Below, piece after piece: positions 43,573-51,190 of a stretch of DNA of 54,643 nt. The stretch lies in NCBI RefSeq assembly GCF_019396325.1, contig NZ_JAHKRO010000064.1, positions 1 through 54,643 of the forward strand, written 5' to 3'. Both the position numbers and the translations under genes were made by a program. The notes under the pieces are model-generated. The model was not told the origin of the DNA and did not search any database. It saw only the letters and a program-made list of their open reading frames with translations. Every line of letters starts with the position of its first letter. Position 1 is the first letter of the stretch. Origin of the DNA: Nonomuraea ceibae. Its GTDB lineage: Bacteria; Actinomycetota; Actinomycetes; Streptosporangiales; Streptosporangiaceae.

Positions 43573-45279
43573 ATGGCGTTACGGCTGAGGGCGGCGCGCG
43601 CGGAGGAGGCCGGGTGGCTGAGCGAGCTGGCGGTGCGGTCGAAGGCGTACTGGGGGTATGAGGAGACGTTCCGGGAGGAGTTGCGGCTGCTGCCGGAGGA
43701 GGTGGCGGCGCGCCGGGTGACGGTGGCCGAGCGGGACGGCCGGGTGCTGGGGTTCGTCACGGTCGACGGGGAGCCGCCGGACGGGGTGCTGGGCATGCTG
43801 TTCGTGAAGCCGTCGGCGATCGGCGGCGGCGTGGGCCGGGCGCTGTACGGGCACGCGCTGCGGGAGGCGGGCCGGGCCGGGTTCGCGCGGCTGGTGATCG
43901 AGGCCGACCCGCACGCGGTGGGGTTCTACACGGCGATGGGCGCGGTGGAGTGCGGTCCGGCGCGGCTGGTGGCGCGGCTGGTGGCATGGCCGCCGGCGCC
44001 GGAGCCGTCGTGGGTGGCGGCGTGGACCGGCGGGCGGCCGGCGGTGCACGTGGGGAACGTGGCGGAGTTCAACGGCGCGCCGCCGGGGCCGGACCACTAC
44101 GCGTGCATGGCGGTGTTCGCTGGGCCGCTGCCGGAGGCCGTGGTGCTGCCGGTGCCGGTGGACCGGGCGTGGATCGACGGGCTGGCGGACGAGCTCGGCT
44201 GGGGCGAGGTCGAGGTGCACGACGGCATCGCCCCGGACGGCGCGGTGTCGGCGGCGATCGGGAGGCGGCCCGCGCTGGCGCGGCGGCTGGCGTCGGCGCC
44301 GGGGCCGGTGCTGCCGTGGGGCCGTACCGAGCAGTTCGCCCGGATCGTCCCCACGCCGGGCCGGGTGCTGGCCGCGATCGCCCGGTTCGAGTCCAAGCGC
44401 GGCGCGCACGAGCTCTTCCGCGCGCTGGCGCCGGACCATCCGGGGATCGTCGTGCCGGCGCAGCGGCCGGTCGGCTCCCGCCGGGAGCTGCGCCGGGAGC
44501 TGGCCTCGGGCGTGCCGCTGGTGCTGAAGACCGAGTACGGCGTCGGCGGCTCCGGCACGCTGATCCTCGACGGCGGCACGCGCCGGGCCGGGCGGCGGTG
44601 GGCCCGCGCCGGCGTGCTGGTGGAGGAGTACGTGCCCGGCTCCGGGCCGTACCGCGACCCGACGTTCGACGCCGTCGTCGACGACCACGGCGCGGTCCAC
44701 CCGGTGGGGACCGGCTTGATGCGGGTCGAGGGCCCCCGCTACCAGGGCGTCACCACCGGCCCCGGCGTGCTGCCCGCAGAGCTGGCGACCACGGCCGCCC
44801 GGTTCGGCACGGCGGTGGGCCGGGCGCTCGCGGAGCACGGCTACCGGGGCTGGTACGACGTCGACTTCGTGACCGACCCGGCGGGACGCCTGGCTCCGAC
44901 GGAGATCAACCTGCGCCTGACCGGCCCGGCGGCCGCCCACACCCTGCGAGCCCGGCTCGACGCGCTGCGCGGCGGGCGGCATCTGGTCCGGGCGCTGGAC
45001 CGGCTGCCGCTGGGCGCGCGGCTGCCCCCGGCGGCGCTGCGCGGGCATCTGGACGAGGTCGCGCGGGAGTGCCGGGGGCTCGGCGTGACGTTCCTGCCGA
45101 CGATCCCGGTGGCCGCGATGGAGCCGTGGCCGTACCTGGGCGTCGCCCTGGCCGCCCGCACGGCGGACGCCCTCGACCGGGCCGAGGCCGCCGTACGGGC
45201 CGCCAACGAGGCGCTCGCGTTCACCGAGGTCGGGCGGCCACGAAGGCGACGACCACGGCCGCGGCGATCATCAGGGTGA
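43573..45279 (+). CDS. GNAT acetyltransferase-ATP-grasp ligase fusion
   Basis: 568 residues. Residues 1-135 are a GNAT domain (LGMLFVKPSAIGGGVGRALYGHA acetyl-CoA loop, then VIEADPHAVGFYTAMGA). Residues ~255-470 are ATP-grasp: Lys319 in VPLVLKTEYGVGGSGTL, Glu351-352 in VLVEEYVPGSG, Asp431 in YDVDFV, and the metal-binding Glu444/Asn446 of TEINLRLTG. The middle (~145-250) is unassigned. ATP-grasp enzymes join a carboxylate to an amine or thiol using ATP, so the fusion could acetylate and ligate one substrate. The last ~19 residues are Arg/Pro low complexity, translated from DNA antisense to the neighbour's end, and look like a read-through tail. A CAGCATGCTG palindrome is just before the ATG. 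Confidence 0.8.
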   Translation: MALRLRAARAEEAGWLSELAVRSKAYWGYEETFREELRLLPEEVAARRVTVAERDGRVLGFVTVDGEPPDGVLGMLFVKPSAIGGGVGRALYGHALREAGRAGFARLVIEADPHAVGFYTAMGAVECGPARLVARLVAWPPAPEPSWVAAWTGGRPAVHVGNVAEFNGAPPGPDHYACMAVFAGPLPEAVVLPVPVDRAWIDGLADELGWGEVEVHDGIAPDGAVSAAIGRRPALARRLASAPGPVLPWGRTEQFARIVPTPGRVLAAIARFESKRGAHELFRALAPDHPGIVVPAQRPVGSRRELRRELASGVPLVLKTEYGVGGSGTLILDGGTRRAGRRWARAGVLVEEYVPGSGPYRDPTFDAVVDDHGAVHPVGTGLMRVEGPRYQGVTTGPGVLPAELATTAARFGTAVGRALAEHGYRGWYDVDFVTDPAGRLAPTEINLRLTGPAAAHTLRARLDALRGGRHLVRALDRLPLGARLPPAALRGHLDEVARECRGLGVTFLPTIPVAAMEPWPYLGVALAARTADALDRAEAAVRAANEALAFTEVGRPRRRRPRPRRSSG

Positions 45280-45934
45280 CGTTGAACCCGTACACGAGCG
45301 CGGCCTGCAGGGGCCAGTCGGTCTTGGCGGCGAGCCGGTAGAAGTTGTCCTGCGGCCACCAGGCGGCCAGCAGCCACGTGATCGCCAGGTGCGCCGCCGC
45401 GCTCACCCCTGGCGGCCTGTCCAGCCGCGCCAGCAGCGTGCGCCCCGACAGCAGGAAGGCCACGCCGAGCCCGAACGCCGCGCACTCGAACAGGTAGAGC
45501 ACCGCGAACAGGCCCGCCCACGGCGGCGGCACGGCCGACAGGTCCGTGGAGTACGGCCACAGCACGTCCGTCAGCAGGTAGGCGGCGACCGCGGAGACCG
45601 CGGCGGAGATGGCCATCGCGACGCCGGTCGAGGGCTGCCAGTCGCCGCCCTTCCCTCCGGAGGGCGTGGCCGTGGCGCGCACCGGCAACGGCAGCGCGCG
45701 GTGGTCGACCCGCCCGTCGGCCGTGCGCGGCAGCGCCCGCACCAGCGTGACGAACCGCGGCAGCCGCCGCCCCGGCAGCCGCTCCACCAGGTAGGCCCGC
45801 AGCTCCTCGCCGGTGACCTCGCCGTCCGGCACCACGTACGCGATCAGTTTCGGCCCTCCGGAGCCGGTCCTGACGCTGACGACGGCGCAGTCGGCCACCG
45901 CCGGGTGGCGTCGTAACTCCTCTTCGACTGTCAT
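45221..45934 (-). CDS. Adenylation-domain C-terminal fragment fused to a membrane domain
   Basis: 237 residues. Residues 1-82 match the C-terminal subdomain of AMP-binding enzymes (VEEELRRHPAVADCAVVSV, KLIAYVVPDG, LVERLPGRRLPRFVTLV, LPRTADGRVDHRALP). The catalytic lysine of the usual GKVDRRAL is Arg75. The large N-terminal adenylation subdomain is missing, so it cannot activate acids alone. Residues ~105-235 hold four or five transmembrane helices. It may be a membrane-docked partner of another ligase, or a remnant. It overlaps the GNAT/ATP-grasp gene by 59 bp tail-to-tail, and starts 17 bp from the divergent aldo/keto reductase. Confidence 0.7.
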   Translation of the reverse strand: MTVEEELRRHPAVADCAVVSVRTGSGGPKLIAYVVPDGEVTGEELRAYLVERLPGRRLPRFVTLVRALPRTADGRVDHRALPLPVRATATPSGGKGGDWQPSTGVAMAISAAVSAVAAYLLTDVLWPYSTDLSAVPPPWAGLFAVLYLFECAAFGLGVAFLLSGRTLLARLDRPPGVSAAAHLAITWLLAAWWPQDNFYRLAAKTDWPLQAALVYGFNVTLMIAAAVVVAFVAARPR

Positions 45935-45951
45935 ATGACAGGGTTACCCCC

Positions 45952-46929
45952 ATGGAACACCGCGTATTGGGACGCACCGGCCGCCAGGTCGGCGTGGTCG
46001 GGCTGGGCGCCTGGCAGCTCGGCGCCGACTGGGGTCAGGTGAGCGAGGACGAGGCGCTCGCGACGCTGGCTGCCGCCACGGAGGCGGGCGTGACGTTCGT
46101 CGACACGGCCGACGTGTACGGCGACGGCCGCAGCGAGCGGATCGTCGGCCGCTTCGCCCAGGGACGCCCGGAGCTGACCGTGGCCACCAAGATGGGCCGC
46201 CGGGTGGAGCAGGTGCCGTCGAACTACGTGCTGGACAACTTCCGCGCCTGGAACGACCGCTCCCGCCGCAACCTGGGCGTCGACACGATCGACCTGGTGC
46301 AGTTGCACTGCCCGCCGACGGCGGTGTTCTCCGACGACGCGGTGTTCGACGCGCTCGACACGCTGGTGGCCGAGGAGCGGATCGCCGCCTACGGGGTGAG
46401 CGTGGAGACGTGCGAGGAGGCGCTGACCGCGATCGCCCGTCCCGGCGTGGCGAGCGTGCAGATCATCCTGAACGCGTTCCGGCTCAAGCCGCTGGAGCGC
46501 GTGCTGCCCGCGGCGCGGGAGGCGGGCGTGGGGATCATCGCCCGGGTCCCGCTGGCCAGCGGGCTGCTGTCGGGCCGCTACGACGAGAAGACCACGTTCG
46601 CGCCGGACGACCACCGCAGCTTCAACCGGCACGGGGAGGCGTTCGACGTGGGCGAGACGTTCTCGGGTGTCGGGTTCGAGACCGGGCTGGAGGCGGTGCG
46701 CCGGCTGGCCCCGCTGGTGCCGGAGGGGGCGACGACGGCGCAGTTCGCGCTGCGCTGGATCCTCGACCAGCCGGGCGTGTCCGTCGTCATCCCGGGCGCC
46801 CGCAACCCGGCCCAGGCGGCGGCCAACGCGGCCGCCGCGGCTCTCCCGCCGCTGCCGGAGAGCACGCTGGGGGCCGTACGGGACGTCTACGACGAGCTGA
46901 TCCGCCCGCAGGTGCACGGGCGCTGGTAG
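45952..46929 (+). CDS. Aldo/keto reductase
   Basis: 325 residues. NADPH-dependent carbonyl reductase with a TIM barrel. The catalytic tetrad is seen as Asp and Tyr in FVDTADVYGDG, Lys in VATKMG and His in VQLHCPP. The NADPH site near the end reads SVVIPGARNPAQ, and WQLGADWG starts the family pattern. Its start is only 17 bp from the divergent ATG of the membrane protein, and the palindrome GTCATATGAC (45930-45939) covers that start. The substrate is unknown. Confidence 0.9.
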   Translation: MEHRVLGRTGRQVGVVGLGAWQLGADWGQVSEDEALATLAAATEAGVTFVDTADVYGDGRSERIVGRFAQGRPELTVATKMGRRVEQVPSNYVLDNFRAWNDRSRRNLGVDTIDLVQLHCPPTAVFSDDAVFDALDTLVAEERIAAYGVSVETCEEALTAIARPGVASVQIILNAFRLKPLERVLPAAREAGVGIIARVPLASGLLSGRYDEKTTFAPDDHRSFNRHGEAFDVGETFSGVGFETGLEAVRRLAPLVPEGATTAQFALRWILDQPGVSVVIPGARNPAQAAANAAAAALPPLPESTLGAVRDVYDELIRPQVHGRW

Positions 46930-46944
46930 CCGAGCTGTGGCTGG

Positions 46945-48330
46945 TCAGGCGGAGTCGCGGGCGGCGTCGAGCACGCGCTGGGCGTCGCGTTCGAAGAAGC
47001 CGCGCGCGGCCAGGCAGAGCAGGCCGCCGAGCACCATCGGGACGATCAGCACGTACATGGCGGTCAGGAGGGAGCCGCTGCTGTCGGACGAGACGCCGAC
47101 CAGCAGCGGCCCGAACGCGGCGCCGGCCGTGATGAACAGCTGCAGCACGGCGAAGCCGAGCCCGCGCGAATCGGCGCCGACCACGTCGGCGAGCGAGGCC
47201 GTCATGTTCGGGATGGCGGTGGCCGACAGCAGCGACGAGGTCAGCAGCAGCGTCACGAACAGCGGCAGCGAGTCCATGGAGATCGCGGCGGCCTGGGTGA
47301 GCGCGCCGAGCGTGATGCCGGTGCCGCCGACGAGGAGCCGGCCGCCCTTGCGGGTGGCGTGCATGCGCCGGCCGAAGTAGGCGCCGATGAGCGTGCCGCC
47401 GACGACGCCGGCGACGCTGATCAGGCCGGCCAGTGAGGCGGCGGTGCCGGCGGCGACGCCGAGGTTCCTGACCATGAGGGTCGGCATCCAGAACGCGATC
47501 CCGGCCAGGCCGAGGGTGAGCGACATCAGGCCGACGCAGACCAGGGTGAGGGTGGGGATCTTCAGCATCAGGCGGAACTGCCTGCCGAACCGCAGCCGCT
47601 CGCTCAGCCGGTCGGACAGCGCGGTGACCTGGCCCGGCCCGGTGGCCTCGGGCACGGGCTGCGGCTGGTCGGAGCGCAGGGCGATCACCCGGTCGAGGAA
47701 GCCGCGCGGCGGCTCCCTGAGCCACCACACGAGCAGCGCCGTCAGCGCCCCCGGGATCGCCATGATCATGAACGTGGCCCGCCAGCCCACGGCCTGGCCG
47801 AGGATGCCGCCCAGCGCGGTGCCGATGCCGCCCAGGTAGGTGGTGATGCGGACGAGCCCGTACGCCTTGGCCCTGGTCAGCGGCGGATAGTAGTCGGCGA
47901 GCAGGCTTCCGGAGGCGGGGTTGTCGATGTTCTCCGCCGCCGCGAGGAACACCCGCATCGCGAAGAAGATGGCGAACCCGGTGGCGAGACCGGACCCCAG
48001 CGTGGCCAGGCTCCAGCAGAACACGACGACGGCGATGATCCGGGTCCGGTTGAACCGGTCGGACAGGTACCCGGCGGGCAGCGCCACGGCGGCGGCGGCC
48101 AGCGCGGCGGCGGTCGGGATGGACCCGGCGGCGGTGTCGCTGATCCCCCATTCCGCCTGGAGCAGGGGCAGCACGCCGGACAGCAGGCTGGCCTCGATCC
48201 GGTCCACCAGGCCGACGAGGAACAGGACGACCAGGGGCGCCCAGCCGAAGGGCGCGAGATCGGTGGCACTGATTCCCCGGCTGAGTGGCGCTCCCAGGCG
48301 CCGGCGCTTCTCCGCAACGACCTCGGCCAA
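46945..48330 (-). CDS. MFS transporter (Spinster-like)
   Basis: 461 residues with about twelve helices. It shows the loop motif GYLSDRFNRTRIIAV and, after helix 6, a second copy with RRMHATRKGGRLLVG. The N-terminal MVDR-type stretch VGLVDRIEASLLSGVLP suits Spinster-like exporters. The TTG start is supported by an AGGAGG five bases upstream. No substrate is indicated. It is convergent with the aldo/keto reductase and downstream of a 227-bp gap. Confidence 0.9.
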   Translation of the reverse strand: MAEVVAEKRRRLGAPLSRGISATDLAPFGWAPLVVLFLVGLVDRIEASLLSGVLPLLQAEWGISDTAAGSIPTAAALAAAAVALPAGYLSDRFNRTRIIAVVVFCWSLATLGSGLATGFAIFFAMRVFLAAAENIDNPASGSLLADYYPPLTRAKAYGLVRITTYLGGIGTALGGILGQAVGWRATFMIMAIPGALTALLVWWLREPPRGFLDRVIALRSDQPQPVPEATGPGQVTALSDRLSERLRFGRQFRLMLKIPTLTLVCVGLMSLTLGLAGIAFWMPTLMVRNLGVAAGTAASLAGLISVAGVVGGTLIGAYFGRRMHATRKGGRLLVGGTGITLGALTQAAAISMDSLPLFVTLLLTSSLLSATAIPNMTASLADVVGADSRGLGFAVLQLFITAGAAFGPLLVGVSSDSSGSLLTAMYVLIVPMVLGGLLCLAARGFFERDAQRVLDAARDSA

Positions 48331-48425
48331 CGGGCCCTCCTCACGATTGGAAGGTATTTCTAAAATCCCGTTCTAGAGGAGTGTGACCTAAATGACAAGA
48401 GCGTCCCGCTGGTAACGTCCTGGGA

Positions 48426-48509
48426 ATGAGCGGACCGCCCGGCCTCCCCGGAGGCCGAGTGGGCCGGTGCGCCATCCTCGACCTCAACGGCGCCGGCTAC
48501 CTGCGCTGA
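48426..48509 (+). CDS. Possible leaderless 27-residue peptide
   Basis: The frame encodes MSGPPGLPGGRVGRCAILD then a short tail (LNGAGYLR). TAACGT (48413-48418) lies seven bases before the ATG, and ATGACA stands 15 bases further upstream, so a transcript starting at the ATG is plausible. There is no Shine-Dalgarno. The peptide has a Gly/Pro-rich front and one Cys. No family is recognised; it could equally be a non-coding part of the gap. The rest of 48331-48557 is A/T-rich upstream DNA of the MFS gene. Confidence 0.3.
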   Translation: MSGPPGLPGGRVGRCAILDLNGAGYLR

Positions 48510-48557
48510 CCTGAGCTCCCCGCGCGGGAGGCGCCGCGGCACGCCGGACGCCGCACC

Positions 48558-49211
48558 TCAGGACCGGCCACCACGGGCGCGCGTCCCCGATCCGGGCAGG
48601 GCGTAGCGGGCGGCGACGGTGCGGACGGCCTCGTCGACCACCTGAGCGACGCGTTCGGCGCTCACCTTCCAGCCCGGCACGAGGAGTGCCGGCCAGAAGA
48701 CGTAGTTGGAGATCATGCCCAGGAACTGGGTGGCCGCGAGCTCCACGTCCTCGATCCGCACCGTGCCCGCCTCGTGCTCGGCCAGGAGGTAGCCGCGTAC
48801 GGACTCGAAGTAGGGCAGCTTCCCGTGCGAGAACTGCGCATTGGCGAGCTCGGGAAAGCGCGGCAGCTCGGCGATGACGATGCGGAACAGGTCGGTCATC
48901 TGGGGGCGGCTCAGCAGCTCGGCGTAGCGGCGGCCGATGGCGCCGAGCCCGGCGACGATGTCGCCTGCCGGCGGAGGATCCTGCTCGTCAGCGGTGGCCC
49001 AGGACTCGGTGACGATGGCGTCGAACAGCGCGGCCTTGGTCGGGAACTGCTTGAACAGGGTGGCCCGCGAAACGCCCGAGCGCTCCGCGATCCGCGCCAG
49101 CGACGTCCGGTCGTAGCCCAGCTCGAGGAACAGCTCGGTCGCGGCCGTCACGATCAGCGCGCGCTTCTCCTGGGCGACGCGCTGGTGGTACGTCGTCACG
49201 ACCTTGCTCAT
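48558..49211 (-). CDS. TetR-family transcriptional regulator
   Basis: 217 residues from the ATG (MSKVVTTYHQ). The HTH is LARIAERSGVSRATLFKQFPTKAALFDAI, followed by a variable helical ligand domain. It is divergent from the SDR gene with an operator-like repeat and a good promoter between, so it is probably their repressor, perhaps also of the MFS gene 230 bp downstream on the same strand. A TTG five codons upstream is a less likely start. Confidence 0.92.
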   Translation of the reverse strand: MSKVVTTYHQRVAQEKRALIVTAATELFLELGYDRTSLARIAERSGVSRATLFKQFPTKAALFDAIVTESWATADEQDPPPAGDIVAGLGAIGRRYAELLSRPQMTDLFRIVIAELPRFPELANAQFSHGKLPYFESVRGYLLAEHEAGTVRIEDVELAATQFLGMISNYVFWPALLVPGWKVSAERVAQVVDEAVRTVAARYALPGSGTRARGGRS

Positions 49212-49236
49212 GGGCCGAGCATACAAGACGAGTGGC

Positions 49237-49294
49237 TTGACTCACCATTGCCGCCGATCTACTGTCAAGCAGTGTGGTGAGCCACTCAGCTCAC
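49237..49294 (+). promoter_or_regulatory. SDR promoter with TetR operator
   Basis: TTGACT (49237-49242) and TACTGT (49260-49265) are spaced by exactly 17 bp and form a good sigma-70-type promoter for the SDR gene. Just downstream the inverted repeat GTGAGC-CACTCA-GCTCAC (49277-49294) has perfect 6-base arms. GAGTGGCT upstream (49230-49237) is the reverse complement of AGCCACTC inside the operator, giving a possible second half-site near the -35. A TetR repressor here would block transcription. Confidence 0.7.
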
Positions 49295-49324
49295 CATCCC
49301 TCCCTCGTACCGAAGGAACATCCG

Positions 49325-50119
49325 ATGAACCGCTTCGACAACCAGACCGTGCTCGTGACCGGCGGGACCGGCGGCCAGGGCTCGAGCCACGTACGCGCCT
49401 TCCACGCGGAGGGGGCGAACGTGGTGATCGGCGACATCGACGCCGATCGGGGCGCCGCCCTCGCCGACGAGCTCGGGCCCCGTGCTCACTTCACCCGCCT
49501 CGACGTCACCGACGAGAGCTCGTGGTCCGCCGCCGTGCTGGCCGCCGAAAGCGCCTTCGGCGCCCTGAACGTGCTCGTCAACAACGCCGGCGTACAGAAC
49601 CCGCCGGCGCCGATCGAGGACACGGACCAGGCCACCTGGTCACGCATCCTCGGCATCAACCTCACCGGGACCTTCCTCGGCATCAAGGCCGCCGCCCCGG
49701 CTCTGCGCCGCGCGGCGGGGGGAGCCATCGTCAACATCGGCTCGACCATGGGCCTGGGCGGCACGGCTCACTACGCGCCGTACGTCGCCGGCAAGTGGGC
49801 GGTACGAGGTCTCACCCGGACGGCGGCACTCGAACTCGGCCGCGACCGCATCCGGGTGAACGCCATCCACCCCGGCGTGATCGCGACCCCCTTCATCCAG
49901 GAGCCGGCGGCCGGCGCCACCGTGGCGATCGCCGACTTCTACTCGCCCGAGCCGTTCGCCGTCCCCCGCCTCGGAGAGCCGGCCGACGTCACCAGCCTGC
50001 TCCTCTTCCTCACGTCATCGGACGCGTCGTTCATCACCGGTTCGGAGTACGTCATCGACGGCGGGCTCCTGCTCGGCCCCGCCCTTCAGCACGCGTCTCC
50101 GTCCCCCCTGCGCCGATGA
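49325..50119 (+). CDS. Short-chain dehydrogenase/reductase (SDR)
   Basis: 264 residues. Classical SDR: cofactor motif TGGTGGQG, NNAGVQN, catalytic Ser in NIGSTMGLGG, and YxxxK in YVAGK. The acidic residue after strand 2 (GDIDADRG) suggests NAD(H) rather than NADP(H). It oxidises or reduces an unknown alcohol or ketone. The ATG after GAAGGAAC is preferred over the earlier ATG at 49274. Its promoter is next to a TetR operator, so it is probably induced by the ligand of that regulator. Confidence 0.9.
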   Translation: MNRFDNQTVLVTGGTGGQGSSHVRAFHAEGANVVIGDIDADRGAALADELGPRAHFTRLDVTDESSWSAAVLAAESAFGALNVLVNNAGVQNPPAPIEDTDQATWSRILGINLTGTFLGIKAAAPALRRAAGGAIVNIGSTMGLGGTAHYAPYVAGKWAVRGLTRTAALELGRDRIRVNAIHPGVIATPFIQEPAAGATVAIADFYSPEPFAVPRLGEPADVTSLLLFLTSSDASFITGSEYVIDGGLLLGPALQHASPSPLRR

Positions 50120-50124
50120 GCGGT

Positions 50125-50592
50125 TCAGCCGCACCTGCCCCAGGACTTCCAGCGCGACTTGCCCACGGCGGCACGGGGCCCGTCATCCTGGATCGACCCC
50201 ATGTAGCTGACGCACCGGCCCTTGCCGTAGGTCTTCACCGGCCCCAGGTAGTGCTTGACGCTCCGGCCCTCGTTCTCGCCGCTCGCGCGCCCGTTGGCGC
50301 CGCGCGTCTGCGTCGTGATCGTGGCCATGACGAAGGTGCGGACGCCGAGGTTCGAGGACTTGAACGTGGTGACGCAGTTGTAGCCGGTCCTGCGGTTGTA
50401 CAGCAGGTAGACGTACCCGAGGACCCGCTTGGAGGGCGTCCGCACGGCCTGCTTGCCGTGCGCGACCCGGGCGAACCCGGAACCGCACACCCGCTCCGGA
50501 GTGGCGGCGGAGGCGGCCGCGTACGCGGGAGTCACCAGGCCCCCTCCGATCGACAGTGCCGCGGCAAGGAGGATCGTCGTCGACCCGCGCAT
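50125..50592 (-). CDS. SapA-like secreted protein
   Basis: 155 residues. A signal peptide (MRGSTTILLAAALSIGGG to AYAAA) is followed by a small domain with four cysteines, Cys36, Cys73, Cys127 and Cys154, probably two disulfides. VCGSGF, GYVYLLYNRRTGYNCV, YLGPVKTYGKGRCVSYMGSI and the final CG resemble the spore-associated protein A family of Streptomyces, which coats spores or aerial hyphae. The long upstream frame extension is not needed; the ATG at 50592 begins the signal peptide. It stops five bases after the convergent SDR stop. Confidence 0.72.
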   Translation of the reverse strand: MRGSTTILLAAALSIGGGLVTPAYAAASAATPERVCGSGFARVAHGKQAVRTPSKRVLGYVYLLYNRRTGYNCVTTFKSSNLGVRTFVMATITTQTRGANGRASGENEGRSVKHYLGPVKTYGKGRCVSYMGSIQDDGPRAAVGKSRWKSWGRCG

Positions 50593-50748
50593 TCGGCCAG
50601 CCCTTCTCAACCGTCCCCGCCGTCCGGGGACCACCGGCTGATCATCTTGCCGGATCCGGCCCTCGCCGCATGCCCGAATCATCGGACAAGTACGCGGGCG
50701 CGATGAATTTTCGTCCGTCCGCCGGTCTGTGTCCCGAGGAGGCAGATC

Positions 50749-51190
50749 ATGGCGAAGATGCTCTATTCGGCGACCATGTCGCTCGACGGCTTCATCACCG
50801 GCCCGGGCGGCGACATGTCCTGGCTGACCCCGTACCTCGGTCCCGACCCGATGGCGGACAGGCTCGTGGGCCGGGTCGGGGCGATCCTGGCGGGCAGGCG
50901 CTCGTTCGGCGGGGACGACCCGCACCGGGGCGATCCCGAGCGGGAGGGCAAGGCGTTCGGCGGCGGGTGGGACGGGCCGCAGTTCGTCCTCACCCACCGC
51001 CCGCCCTCGGCGCCGGTCCCGGGCGTCACGTTCGTCGGCGACCTCCGCACCGCCGTGGCCGAGGCCCGGCGGGCCGCCGGGACCGGTACGTCAACGTCAT
51101 CGGCGCCGACGTGGCCCGCCAGTGCCTGGCGGCGGGGATGCTGGACGAGCCCCGCAGGCCACCGGCCTGCACTACCGCGTCGCCGGCTAG
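50749..51190 (+). pseudogene. Decayed dihydrofolate-reductase-like (RibD C-terminal) gene
   Basis: It opens well: GAGGAGG ribosome site and MAKMLYSATMSLDGFITGPGGD, a typical start of the family. After residue ~111 the homology continues only in another frame as DRYVNVIGADVARQCLAAGMLDE. The shift is explained by one missing G in the GGG at about 51080. A second break follows at about 51148, where APQATGLHYRVAG, the usual C-terminus, resumes in a third frame and ends at TAG. About 40-50 residues between are missing. The gene is therefore inactive unless the sequence is wrong. A single-base error could explain the first break but not the deletion. Confidence 0.8.

Noticed and set aside
51080..51086. 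Frameshift in the DHFR-like gene as programmed frameshift
   Set aside because: There is no slippery heptamer or following structure, and a further large deletion follows, so decay or an error is more likely.
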